Part shown: piece after piece, positions 1-10,890 of the stretch
Layout of the letters: the number at the start of each line of letters is the position of its first letter
Position numbering within the stretch: position 1 is the first letter of the stretch
NCBI GenBank assembly: GCA_013398015.1
Contig: VZRR01013402.1
Location: forward strand, 237,441 to 301,440
Direction: 5' to 3'
Length of the DNA: 64,000 bases
DNA from: Oreocharis arfaki
Lineage: Eukaryota > Chordata > Aves > Passeriformes > Paramythiidae
Program-made: the position numbers and the translations under genes
The notes under the pieces: model-generated
Told to the model about the DNA's origin: nothing
Database searches by the model: none
Seen by the model: only the letters and a program-made list of their open reading frames with translations

Positions 1-381
1 AAATCAATTATATAAGACGTGGCTTTAAACTTATTTGCTAGCCTTTTAGTCCAATCCAAACATTATGCAAGAACCCCTAATGACCAGAGGAGCTGAAGGG
101 CAAAATAGCTGGACAGAACGTCATTTCATCCCACACCTATGCCTGGTGAAATCTCACATCCCTCCAGATGGTAACACTCACTCAAATGGTCAGCGAAATA
201 GGTTTTTCAGCTCAGAACTTCCTGTTGCTGAGGTAAAATACCGTATTTCTTGCTCACAGCTGTCCATGTCACATTACCATTTACAAGGCAGATTTACTGT
301 GAATTACACGCCAGCTCTTTTTCAAAACATTTTTGGATAGAGTAAAAATCTCTGTATAAAGAGTAAAAACTGATCTCTTAC

Positions 382-500
382 CATCCTCTGATGACTTTAA
401 CTAAAATTGTTGGTGACAGAACCCAAGAACTGCAATCCGGAACATCATGAAAAACTTCAATGCCAGCTTTTTGACAGTCTGAGTCACAGTATATCACCAG
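382..500 (-). CDS. CRYBG1: CRYBG1 exon: start of the first beta/gamma-crystallin repeat (partial gene, continues beyond the window)
   Basis: The minus strand shows a T-rich tract ending in an acceptor AG (501-502), 119 coding bases, then the donor GTAAGA (376-381). The translation runs from LVIYCDSD through EVFHDVPDCSSW and LSPTILVKVIRG, and ends in a split codon (TG). This matches my memory of human CRYBG1 at the start of its first Greek-key repeat (VVIYSEPD, then DCSSWSLSP). Family knowledge: CRYBG1 carries a series of beta/gamma-crystallin Greek-key motifs and a C-terminal ricin-B-like domain, and has been linked to actin and to tumour suppression. Only the first strands of motif 1 are here. 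The next exon should begin with one base completing a Cys codon, then a segment like WILYEQP; I did not find it between 1 and 381. The exon starts in phase 0, matching the end of the 609-656 exon. Confidence 0.93.
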
Positions 501-608
501 CTGTGTTAAAAAAAAGCAAAATAGAAAAACACACCAGCAACATATAGTTCCATCTTCCTAAGCTTTAAATACAGAAAGGAACAGTAAAACTATTAAAACT
601 GATCTTAC
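501..608 (-). other. CRYBG1: CRYBG1 intron, 108 bp
   Basis: Very short intron between the 48-base exon and the first crystallin exon. The donor is GTAAGATC, read from 608 downward, and the acceptor is preceded by a run of T (minus strand). Nothing else is seen in it. Confidence 0.88.
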
Positions 609-656
609 CTTGCCAGGTCTGGGATTGATTTTACTTTGTCCATTTCTTGGAAGCGT
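609..656 (-). CDS. CRYBG1: CRYBG1 48-base exon (16 codons) leading into the crystallin domain
   Basis: Sixteen codons on the minus strand, translated TLPRNGQSKINPRPGK, between an acceptor ending ATTAG (657-661) and the donor GTAAGATC (601-608). The end matches the human CRYBG1 linker before the first crystallin strand (KLNPRPGK, from memory), and the start aligns with TLRGSVQ. Both ends are phase 0, so skipping the exon would keep the frame. It is too short to be found by open-frame length and was identified from splice sites plus homology. It joins the disordered N-terminal half to the beta/gamma-crystallin array. Confidence 0.88.
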
Positions 657-3115
657 CTAATAGATAGCGAGGAGAGAAAAATCACAAAAAAACCCCACAA
701 AATCAAAATTATTTTCAATAAATATACTCAGCTATAAAGAAAGGGCTTTATAGAACAAAATAAAAACTACTCTGAATAGTAAAAGCTCGTAACTTTCAAC
801 TATACCTATCGCTTCAATCTCTACTTCCTCTTGCAGAGCACCTTGCCATAAATGTATAAATTTACACGCTTTTTTTTACCTCTGAATTATCATCTCACTG
901 AAGTCAACTAACTTCAGATTTGAAATGCTTTAAAATCCTCCTGATCAGCTTTCTATATATTCCAGGAGTTCAATACCAAGAGACTACTTTAAAAACTGGC
1001 ATTGATAAAGTACATGCTGTACAATGATAAAGATGAATTTAAATGTCTAAAAACATCAAGCCATAATGCATAAAGTATTTTGAAGGAATATATGAGAAGA
1101 CTGAGGAGGCATGATGGCACATACACGTATGAGCTAACTAGCATAATCAGTTTTGTGATGAACACCTTGTAACAGGTTTCCTCAAAGAGCATGAGACTAT
1201 GCAGTAACTGATAAACTAAAAATATTCAGAACAAATAAAAGACACTGAGGGATACAAAATCTAAAACAATGTTGAAGTCAGCAGTAAATTATATGATATA
1301 GAATATATGGGAAAGTTGTGGTTGCATCACATCATCTTCAAACAAATAAAGCAAGCATTGAAATTACGTGTTTGGTTTCCTAGCAAGGACAGGAGTGCTC
1401 ATTCTGGGGCAGGGTCCTGCTCTTCTAGGAATTATTCACACAGAGAAAAAGACCAAAACAGATCCTGCCCTTAAACAGGTAACCAGCAACACGTGTGAGG
1501 AATTAATGAGAACATAGCAGTTAACATGCAGAGCAGGTAGTGGTCGCAAGACAGAGTTCTTAACCACCACCAGGTTTTTGTAGGCATCACTGAGACATGT
1601 TGAAGCATGACTAGTCTTTTAGCCTGCGCTTCAATTCCAGTTAAAACTTGTTCTGTGTTTTGAGGAATGCCAAAGTAATTGTTTTGGGCTGCCCTTATTC
1701 TTTCCTTCACATTACCCAGTAGCCATTGCATCATCATTTTCTTAGTCAGTGGAAGATGCACAGTAGGTACACCTCATAGAAACACTTTTGAGCCCTAACT
1801 CAAGCAAGACAATTCAGTCAGCAACAGTGCTACACTGCCACAGAAGTCCAGAAACTCTTCGAAGCCTAAAGGGATTCTCTCAAGTGCAGTCTTAGGTACG
1901 TACACACTCCACTGCTACATCAGGCCTCCACACTCTACTGCAAAACTGAAACCACTCAAGATCAACAGCTTAAGTAGCAAAAACCAAACTAAAACAGGAC
2001 TAGACATTTAGTTTTAAATTCAATTTTTTAAATCCAAGCAGGACCATCAGAGTAAGAAAGGCTGTTTAACTGGCAACATAAATCTACACTACTGTGAGCC
2101 CCCCGCCCCAGCCCAAATTTTCATCTCCACACTAATTAAGAAAACTTCCCATAAGAGAATAACCTACATTCTCAAAACTGCAAGGTACCACGGATGGTTG
2201 CCTCCTGCAAGGTGACGACGAAAGGAGCTATTTCTGCTACCTCACTCCTTTTAATAGAACTGTTACAATGGATAACCATCAGCTTTGGAAAGTATTTCTC
2301 ACACTGCTTACATGCTGCTTCAATTCCACAGGTCACGTTCATGTGGCTATTAAACTTTAGAAAATGTATTTCTTCCCATGGTTCTTAGATCTCCTGATTA
2401 TAGTTTTCCTCTCAGGTTACAATAAAGGCTTACATTAACAGAAACAGCAAATACTATAGGACATTGGTTCATCATTTTAAAAACAGAAATTACAAATATA
2501 TTCCACATTGAAATTGCATTGAAGGGAAAGCATAGGTCTGTCTTCAGTCACGAGGAACAGATGCTTGTAATCAGACCAAGGGACAGCCCTCCACTGTAGC
2601 AGCACTTCCAATAATCACTACTATCCACTTCTTAAGTTATTCTTAAAGAATATATATTTTTCTGCCAAATGCATGGGAATACAACAGAGGACTAAAATAA
2701 AAAATTTGCTCTGTTACTTTACAATGGCTGAATGTCTTGTTGGAAGAGAAGAGAGATTACTGTCAACAGAATTTTTCTGAAGTTCACAGAAAGCATTCTA
2801 GTAATTTGCAATAAAAAATTAAAGTTAGCATAAGATTTATTTCAATATAATACAAAATCAAATATGAAGACATATTCAGACATACGCTTTCCATTCATAC
2901 TTGCAAAAAGTCTCAAAATAAATACCCCTTAATCATGTTGATAGATGCCATCTCATTTTCAGATAAAACTGGTACCATACCTAAGTTCACCTCAATATAT
3001 TTGTAAACTATATATATCCCAAAGAGAGGAAACAAAACAATGCATGCACATTGCCCGTTGAAAACATAAAAGCTGGATAACTTTGCAGGCAGCTTTTAAA
3101 AAACACAATACTTAC
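657..3115 (-). other. CRYBG1: CRYBG1 intron, about 2.46 kb
   Basis: AT-rich intron between the 177-base and 48-base exons. The frames within it (for example 1471-1761 minus and 2194-2388 plus) have no recognisable product, splice context or codon bias. I see no CR1 tail, LTR or conserved RNA gene. Confidence 0.8.
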
Positions 3116-3292
3116 ATCCACATCTAATAAACCAGGGGGGACATTTGATTCATATCTGCTTGTCCCTAACCAGCTGGAAAAACTTTTCTCAGGGTTGCCA
3201 TAGTTGGGCATTTGTAAACTTAGTTCTTTTTTTGCACTATCTGCTTGCAGGTACTTCTCCACAAAACTTGGAAACTTCATATCTGAAAGAGA
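3116..3292 (-). CDS. CRYBG1: CRYBG1 exon: end of the disordered N-terminal half (59 codons)
   Basis: Minus-strand exon of 177 bases, phase 0 at both ends. The acceptor is TTGCAATTCAG, immediately before the codons for SLSDMKFPSFVEKYLQ. The donor is GTAAGT (3110-3115) after the codons for GLLDVD. The order of short matches fits human CRYBG1 from memory: SLKSPSHMEKYPQ aligns with SLSDMKFPSFVEKYLQ, and FKSSRYDPS aligns with WLGTSRYESN. The frame stays open upstream of the acceptor to about 3322, but that part is the intron's acceptor region. Between SRY and the next exon the bird has about three residues fewer than human. The segment is polar and low in hydrophobics, as expected for a disordered linker. 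Confidence 0.9.
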
Positions 3293-3370
3293 CTGAATTG
3301 CAAAACCAAAATTAACAGTCATTCAGCAGGTAGACAAACATTGTTTCATTTCCTGAATGATCTTTATTAC
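3293..3370 (-). other. CRYBG1: CRYBG1 intron, 78 bp
   Basis: A 78-bp intron near the lower size limit for vertebrate splicing. The donor is GTAATA (3365-3370) and the acceptor is CAATTCAG. The T-rich stretch ACTGTTAATTTTGG could supply a branch site (inferred). Confidence 0.85.
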
Positions 3371-4823
3371 CTCAGATTTTTGAGGCATGATGAATGGCCC
3401 AGAAACATCCTGTTGTAAAGGAGGCATCCCTGAGGAGTCAGTTGCAAAAGCTGTCGTGTTATTTACTGAAGTGACAGAAGGACTATAAAACTTTTCTTTA
3501 GAAGACAGCAAGCTTGAGAAGAGGGAGCTTTTCTCAAGCCGTGATCTCTTAATTTCACCATCTGTACAATCAATGTTCTCTTTTCCATTTATTTCGTGAG
3601 TAAAGGCAGGTTCCTCTCTACATGACTGCAGAGCTTTGAATATGATACTTTGCTCTGTTGATGCGCGCTTGGGCCTGACTCTGGCTATTGTTTCCAGGCT
3701 TTGCATTTTAATTTGTTGTGCTGGTAACAGATCCTGTGTTTTTTCCCTCCTCAGTCCCAAACCAAAAGTAAATACACTAGGATCAAATACTTTCTCTAAG
3801 TTGTCTTCATGAATGGGAGGCATTGCAAAGTGGGGTGCTGGAGACTTTGGAAGCTTTGACCTCTTCTTTTTCTGGGGTAAGCAAACGGAGCTGTCTAAGT
3901 TTTTTATTGTTTCAGCAAACTTCTTCATGTCTGATGGGGAATCAAAAATGCTGTCATCTTCAGCAGATCCATTACAGGTTTGGCCTGGGCTCTTTTGTGT
4001 GTTGGTGTTGTGCTCCGATTCCAATACACTGTCTTGACTGCTGTCATCATACTGCAGTGCTGCAAAGTTCAAATCTCCTGGCTTTACCTTTTTATCTCCA
4101 TTTTCCATCTTCTTAAATTCTGATCTGGAAACCTGATGAGATGGTAGAGGATATTTATCATTACTGCAAGGTGATAAAGCCTCTGTGTTTGGCAGCATCT
4201 TTTCTTCATTTCTGTGGAATTCTGTGCTTGTGTCATTTCTTTGGTAGAAAGGATTTTGAGCATTTTCACTTTTAACAGGTGAGTGCAAAGACAGTTTAAA
4301 AGGTGAACTTTCTTTCTTTGCTATGGTTAATTCCGGATCTGGTTGCTTCAGAGAGACACTACCAGCATCGCTTTTGCTGCTTTGGTTAAAAAGGGATATG
4401 GCAGCCTTTACTTTAAGTTCTGTTGACTTCCCAATATCCTCATAAGAGGCAAAGCCTTCTTCATTTTTGCCTTTTAACTCCGCAGTGCTTTCTTTCTCCT
4501 GTGTGCCATTCTCAAATAACTTCTGACGACTGCTTTGCTTATTTAATATTTTATCAGGCTGTTCATTTTCCTTAGGTTGTTTTCCAAATTTCAGCTTTGC
4601 TCTGCCAACAAATGTGCTTGGTACAGTACTATTTTTTGAGGCAGGGATGTCAGCAGGCCTCTGGCTCTGGTTAGCACATTTGTTTTCAAACAAGGAAATT
4701 TTGTTGGCAATGTTGCTGTTAGTTTTATTAACTGGTTTTTCAAGAGTATCCTGCTCACTTTCTAAACTGTCTTGATTCGTAGGTGTTTTAAAATTCAGCT
4801 CTACATTCTTCGGTTTGGCTGGA
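3371..4823 (-). CDS. CRYBG1: CRYBG1 large exon, middle of the disordered N-terminal half (484 codons)
   Basis: Minus-strand exon of 1453 bases. The acceptor CCTCCTGTAG lies at 4824-4833; the first base completes the Leu codon split from exon 10891-12377, giving the junction TTKISL-PAKPKNVEL. The donor is GTAATA at 3365-3370 and the exon ends in phase 0. Motifs shared with human CRYBG1 (from memory), in order: NKISLFENK, TFVGRAKLKFGK, DDSIFDSPSDMKKFAETIK, PKSPAPHFAMPPIHED, KVFDPSVFTFGLG, RPKRASTEQS, KRSRLEKSSLFSSLLSS and SPSVTSVN. The protein is rich in Ser, Lys, Glu and Asn with basic clusters such as PQKKKRSK, so it is probably disordered and phosphorylated. Between ISLFENK and DDSIFDS it looks clearly shorter than human. 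The open frame continues upstream to 4912, but that part is intron. Confidence 0.95.
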
Positions 4824-6232
4824 CTACAGGAGGCAAAGTGACACAGAGTGACATCTTTAATTACAATCTTGAACAGGCTTGTAACAATTTTCAAAAGAAT
4901 AAAATGTAGCATTATAAACTATAGACTTGGTTTAAATTCTGGTATCTCAAAAGGAATCAACTAAAAGAGGAGTAACTATATGGATGAAAAAAATTAGTCA
5001 CTGAATAAGGAGCATATATTTCAAACACACACTTAGTTCTTTAAGGTTAGTAAAAGGAAAAAACACAACAGCCTACAGCATCTGCAATTGAGGCAGAGAA
5101 CTCAACTACTTATGACTGACAGACATTACAATTTAGTAGTGAATAGGGAGAATAAATTATAAACATGCAATTCCCTACAGAGTTTAGAAAACAAATCCCA
5201 GTTCATTGAGGTGATAATGAGTTGGTTAACATTTGCATATTCTCTCCAATGAGTTTTGAAGACATCTGCCCAGATTCTTTGCAGCCTTTACACCTACACT
5301 GCAGAAGCAACCTTAAACTGAGTGAAAGAATTCTTCCACTCTCATTAGTGCTTGCAGAAAGTGTTAGCTGTCCCCAAGCACTGCATCACCACCTTGGCTG
5401 AGCAAACACCACATGCGAGCACTCTTCCACTTCCTTCAGGTAAACTTAGCTAACAATTTAAATTGTGTAAACTAACCCTAACAATTTCACAAGAATTGAA
5501 TTTGGAAACACAGAACTTCTCTATCAGAGTGGACAGCAAAGCATGCACGAGTACACAGCACACAGTCCTCCTGTGCTATGGCAGAAGGCTGCTGATGCAC
5601 AGCTGAGCTTTTCAAGCCGCCTTTCCTCTGAATACCTACAACGAGGAAAAATTATTTGTCCGTGTAACTTGCTACTGCATACTGTACAGTATGAACAGCT
5701 GTGAAGATGCAAGGCAGATGGCTTCAAAATGTATCAGTCAGATCTCAGGAGTGTCAAAGAGCCCACCATCACCTCAAAGACAGTCCTGTTCTCCAAAGGG
5801 GAATCTGGGGACACTCAGTGATAGGAGAACAGGTAGAAACTGCCCTATATGAAAACTGACAAAGGTGGGAGATAAAAACAAAACAGCTTGCAGCAATCTC
5901 CAGGGTCTCAAATGTTCTACCAATCAATGGATGTTTCTGGTATTCAAGTGCTTTTTTCTTTTTTTACCTACACAAACTGTGTTCACTGAGTTCTCAGGCA
6001 GCTGTTAAGCCCAAGAAAGAGGTGTGAGATACAGGAACAATCCAAAAAGTGATATCCTTTCCCCTCTTCCTCAAGCAATCCATCCCAAGTAAGAAATTAA
6101 ACCCTGCTAATGCAAGACTCTCCATTGTACAAGCTTTATTTCTTGGGAATACCATGAGGAACAAACTTACTGAAATAACAGAAGAAATCAAAAATAGTTA
6201 CCTACGAATCTATACAGAGAGCAACTGTTAAA

Positions 6233-6720
6233 AATCATAGAATCATAGACTGTTAAGAGGCTGGAATGGATCTTAAAAGATCATCTAGCCCCAACTCCCC
6301 TGCCAGGGTCAGGGACACCTCCCACTAGACCAGGTTGCTCAAAGCCTCATCCAACCTGGCTTTGAACACTGCCAGGGCTGGGGCATCCACAACCTCCCCA
6401 GGCAACCTTTTGTAGTGTCTCACCACCCTCACAGTAAAAAGTTTCTTCCGTAATATCTAACCTAAACTTCCTGTCTCTCAGTTTGTACCCAGGACTGCTT
6501 GTCCTATCACTACAGTTCCTGGCAAAGAGTCCTTTTCCAGCTTCCCTGTAAACCCCTCCTCCAGATACTGGAAGGTTTTTATGAGGTCTCCACACAACCT
6601 TCTCTTCTCAGAGAAGCCCTGACTCTCTCAGCCTATCTACATGGGGAAGGTGCTCCAGTCTTCTTATCAACTTTGTGGCCTCTTCTGGATTTGCTCCAAC
6701 AGTTCCATTTCCTTCTTTTC
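6233..6720 (-). mobile_element. CR1 LINE 3' fragment, minus orientation
   Basis: On the plus strand it begins with the reverse complement of the CR1 tail (ATCATAGAATCATAGA). It then follows the usual order of a reversed CR1 end: GGAATGGATCTTAAAAGATC, a block around CCAGGTTGCTCAAAGC, a block around CTCACAGTAAAAAGTTTCTT and a block around TCTGGATTTGCTCCAACAG. CR1 copies are normally truncated at their 5' end, and this one stops near 6720. No intact reverse transcriptase remains. It is close to the consensus as I remember it, so it is probably younger than the neighbouring copy. Confidence 0.9.
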
Positions 6721-7069
6721 ATCATGTCTTTTCAGAGAAGACTTCCCAACAGTGCTCCCTGTAACTACCAGCCTACTCAAGCTGGTTCACAACTGGAAGG
6801 CTCTTATGAAGAATGCAAGCTCAACAAAAGAGGAAATAGCAAACTTAAAATTAACTGGCCATACTTCAGATAGGTCCTAATAAAACACACTTGGAAAACT
6901 TAGGGAAAAATAGAAAAACAAAATGTTCCTGAAAGAGGGAAGGTATGGAGGGAACTATCATACAGCATTAAATTAAATATATTGAGGCCCTACTTTCCAT
7001 TTTAACTACAACTGTTTTCCCCTAAGCTTTTAAAAGTTAGATTATTCTATGGTTTTTCTCTTTGGAAAA

Positions 7070-7710
7070 TGAATATGAGTTGCAAGGGACCTCTAAAGAT
7101 CAGGTAGTCCAACTTCCTACTCAAAACAGGGACAGCTTCAAAGCTAGATCAAGTTTCTGAAGGTTTTCCCTGACCAAGTTTTGAATCACTTCACAGATCA
7201 AGATTTCACAACCTTCCTAGTGAAGCATTGCAGCCTCTGTTGCTGTGGATTATTTTTGCCTCATATCCCAATAAAACTTCACTCTTACAACTGTGGCTGT
7301 TCCTTCACTCTACAGCTCAGGGACAAACGTGCCTCTGCCTTCTCTATAGGTAGTGAGAGATGACTGAGGTCTACCTGTATCCTCTTCTCTCAGTTGAAGA
7401 AACCAAGCTGCTTCAGCTTCTCCTCATACGTGATTTGCTCCAGAGCTGTCACCTTTTTTAATGGCTCACCACTGGACTCATTCCAGTTTGGGGACATCTC
7501 TCTTGTACCAGAAGAGAGTTGGAAGGGGAGGAAGGGCTACAACTCAATATAGTGACTCAGATGGAGATTCATAAGCACCAAATATTTTGTCCTTTGACCT
7601 GCTGGCTGTGCTCCTGCCTATGGAGCTACAGGCTTAGCCTTCACCTGCTACAATGATGCACTACTGACATGAGCTGAATTTCCTGCTCACCAGGACCCTT
7701 CATATCCTTT
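7070..7710 (-). mobile_element. Older CR1 LINE fragment, minus orientation
   Basis: A diverged CR1 end read in reverse: AAGGGACCTCTAAAGATCAG, then a tract around CTCAAAACAGGGACAGCTTC, then CAGCTTCTCCTCATACGTGA, then TGGCTCACCACTGGACTC, then GACCTGCTGGCTGTGCTC and a block near CTCACCAGGACCC. The blocks keep CR1 order but have many substitutions and small gaps, which indicates an old insertion. It is interrupted by non-matching sequence around 7240-7380 and 7510-7590. Confidence 0.75.
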
Positions 7711-10700
7711 CCTGATGAGAAAAAAAATGTACCTATCATCTTCCTTTACCTGTATTTTCAAGAGGTAACACTAATGGCCCAATTATCTCAACAAATTCAT
7801 TCCCATTCCACCCTTTTGTCCGCCTGTCACTTGTGCTACTACATGCATTTATTTCAACGTAACAACACATATCTTCCCCATAAAATCCATGTCTCTTTGT
7901 CTGCCCTGACACAAGCAAGTTTAATGGCTAACAGTGATACTTATCAACCACACCTAAAACCTATTTTAAATGAAGAGCTAACCCCTCAAAGGTATAGTTT
8001 CAAGCTTTGCAAATTTATGCAGAAACAACCACTTCAACGCTTTGTATTTTATATTCCGCAGTACTTCTGCGCAGCAGCAGCAGCCAAACAGCTGAGACCA
8101 AAGAGCAAGAGAAAGCTCAGCCCTGCAGCTCCACTCACTAGAGCTGGCCTCCTCTAGCTAATCTTTTCATTACACCTTTTTCCACACTACAAAGCACTAA
8201 TTTTAAATACAGCCAAGAGACGCACTTTATTGCAAGAACTGAATTTCTAAGCTTGTTTAAAAGGAGATGTTGTTTGAGTATCCTTTAAGCCTCTCATCTC
8301 ATATGGGGAACAAGCATTGAAAGATGGATTCACTTAACAGCACAAATGCTTTTTCTTACCAACAGTCCAATGTGGCTGATTCTTACTACCCATTCCTGAT
8401 CTGTATTGCCAGGAACAAGCAGGCACAAGAGAAATACCAATGTCCTTCTCTTTGGCTACACCTTGCAGCTAAACTGTGGAAGCAAGCAGTTAAACCTCTC
8501 CCAACAGTCATAAATGGAAGGTGAGTCACACATCAAGCATGCAACTGGTGCCAAAAAACACTGATGCCAAAATATCAGATTGAGGTGAGCAAAGAAAAAT
8601 GGCATGTGAAAAGAGCAGAATAATTCAACAAGCGGGCTTAAATGTAAAGGCAACTACAAAACCATGTCTGAACATAAAGTATGACAAGTGAAGCCAAGTT
8701 TTCTGTTAAGCACATCAAAGTAACTACTGCCTGAGTTTTTATTTGCCAATTAAGACTTACCATCAACCTCATTTTAGTCTCAAATCTGATAGGTTTCCCT
8801 TTCAAAAGCTAGAAGCAAAGTATCCTGTGACTTTCAAGTTATCCAGTACACAGACAAAAATGGAGAAAAGACAGAAAATGCTATCTTTATTTACAGGAAA
8901 CCTGTATTTCTGGAGGTGACTGGAGAAACGGACCTGTTTTGAAATTGTTTCTAAAGAAATTTTGTTCCCAGAATTGACACAATGTCATTAGTAAGAGACA
9001 TCATGCATTTTTAAGGGAAAACTACTTGTACTATACAAAATCCATCTTACAGGGGGCCAAAGAATCTGTAAGTAAATGGTATTTTTCAACAAGAAAAGAA
9101 TTAATGTGAACTACCTAACAACAATTTTTTTAACCTTTGAAAATGGAAAAGTCATCTGTTCAAAGCATTAACTAGAGAACAAAAACAAACTGTCTTCTAG
9201 TAATGGCACCATCTTTTCCTTTCCCATTTTACAGCACTTTAGTTCACAGCCAGGTTTATAGTTCATACATTCTAATGAATGACTACAAATTATACCAGAT
9301 CACCTGAGCATGTAACTCTGGCTAGAGAAACAGTTTGGTGCTGTGCAATGACAGCTATCAGATGCATCAGGAGCCTTGCAGGCAACACGGCAGTCCACAC
9401 CCAGGGCTAAAGTTCTTACAGCAGCAGATAAGGCCAAGACACAGTGTCACACACTCCACAAAATGGGATGAAATAGAACAGGCTGTTTATTGGTTAAAAT
9501 TCAGTCTTTCAGAAAGGACACATCTGTTACTTTATGAGTACAGTAAAAGAAAATGCACTGTACAGCAAGCCCAGGAGATACACTGAAAAATGAAATCCAG
9601 CTCCGCAGGCGTTTATAACTTCATCATCACTAATAACAGTGACATAGAGGAAAAACAATATGAAAGCTACCTTTCCTTTGAAGCTATGAAGATACAAACT
9701 CAGGAGTTTCAGATTTGTGATCTATACTGCCAGATGGCAAAGCATCACCAAGAACAAAAATGCCACCGTTTAACTTTCAGTACTAGGCTTTTTAAACTTA
9801 AGTAACAAATTAACAGCTCAGATGTAGAATATTACAAATTGTGCAAAGGAAATTGGTCCTGTGCTTCTCAGATGTGGGAAGCACAATTGGAAACAGACAT
9901 GTCCCTTAACCCATCATGTTGAACCTTCACATCCCTCTAACACAATGACAATTATGAACACTCATGTACCTTGGGTACACTGATTCAGTGTACCCCAACA
10001 CCTACACCTGAACATGACAGAACAAGGAGTGCAGTAGCACACAGCCATGACAACCAAACAACAGAAATGAATAATGCAATAAAATCATTCCCTGTGGATG
10101 AGAAGGTAATAGAATCCAGGAAATCAATCACTGGCCTCATACTAGTGACAACAGTGAACTTCATAAATACAGCCATTTCTTTATAATCCTAAGGAAAGCT
10201 CTGATCACCTGTTTGACAGATGACAATTTCTCCAAGTGTAAAACCAAAACCTGCAGCTAATGTATGAATAGTTCTGCAAATACCTGATGTTATTCACATG
10301 CATCAAAATTTCAATTATTCATCCTTAAACATACTTAAGAAAGCAACCATATGAGTTCAAATCTCTGGAGTGTGATTTATCATATCATCTGAACAATCAA
10401 GTTCTATATTGCATCCTACATTTCTTCATAAAATAATAGCAGAACTTAGGCTGTTTCATAAGAAATGAATAAGAAATGAACACATTTCTTATTCAAAGAT
10501 TTTCACATATGAAGTCTTCAACCACATTCTGATTTGGTTACAGAGAGAAAAGTTACATTAAGGTCAATGATAGATGAGTTAATCTGATCCACAACGATGA
10601 TGACTGAGCAGCTTTTATATATGTTAAATTATTCCATATAATGGAATTGACAAAGACATTCCCTATCCATTAAAAAAATGAAAAAAATGAATTATTTTTC

Positions 10701-10890
10701 TAATACATGTATACTACAGTTCTTGTTAAGTGGTAGCTTTAATTATGGTAACTTTTTTTTAAAGGCAGTTCTTAACTGAAAACAATTCAGATAGATAACA
10801 GATGCACAGCTAGTGTTTCTATAGAATTCTAAGTATAGATACAAGCAAAATTACAGCTACAAGGACAAAGTAAACTAGTTTGTTACTTAC

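Larger units (their letters stand above)
4824..10890 (-). other. CRYBG1: CRYBG1 intron, about 6.07 kb
   Basis: Intron between the two large N-terminal exons. It holds two antisense-oriented CR1 fragments, listed separately. Elsewhere (4824-6232, 6721-7069 and 7711-10890) the sequence is AT-rich and I find no coding exon, LTR or RNA gene. Frames such as 7774-8157 plus and 9335-9586 plus have no recognisable product. Confidence 0.8.

Noticed and set aside
1..381. Second crystallin exon in the first 381 bases
   Set aside because: I searched the minus strand for a segment like WILYEQPNFEG after an acceptor and saw none; the plus frame 65-340 has no match either.
3813..4116. Plus-strand frames inside the large CRYBG1 exon
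   Set aside because: They are antisense shadows of the coding exon; the minus frame has homology and splice sites.
6499..6880. Overlapping plus-strand frames at 6.5-6.9 kb
   Set aside because: Mostly a reversed CR1 tail.
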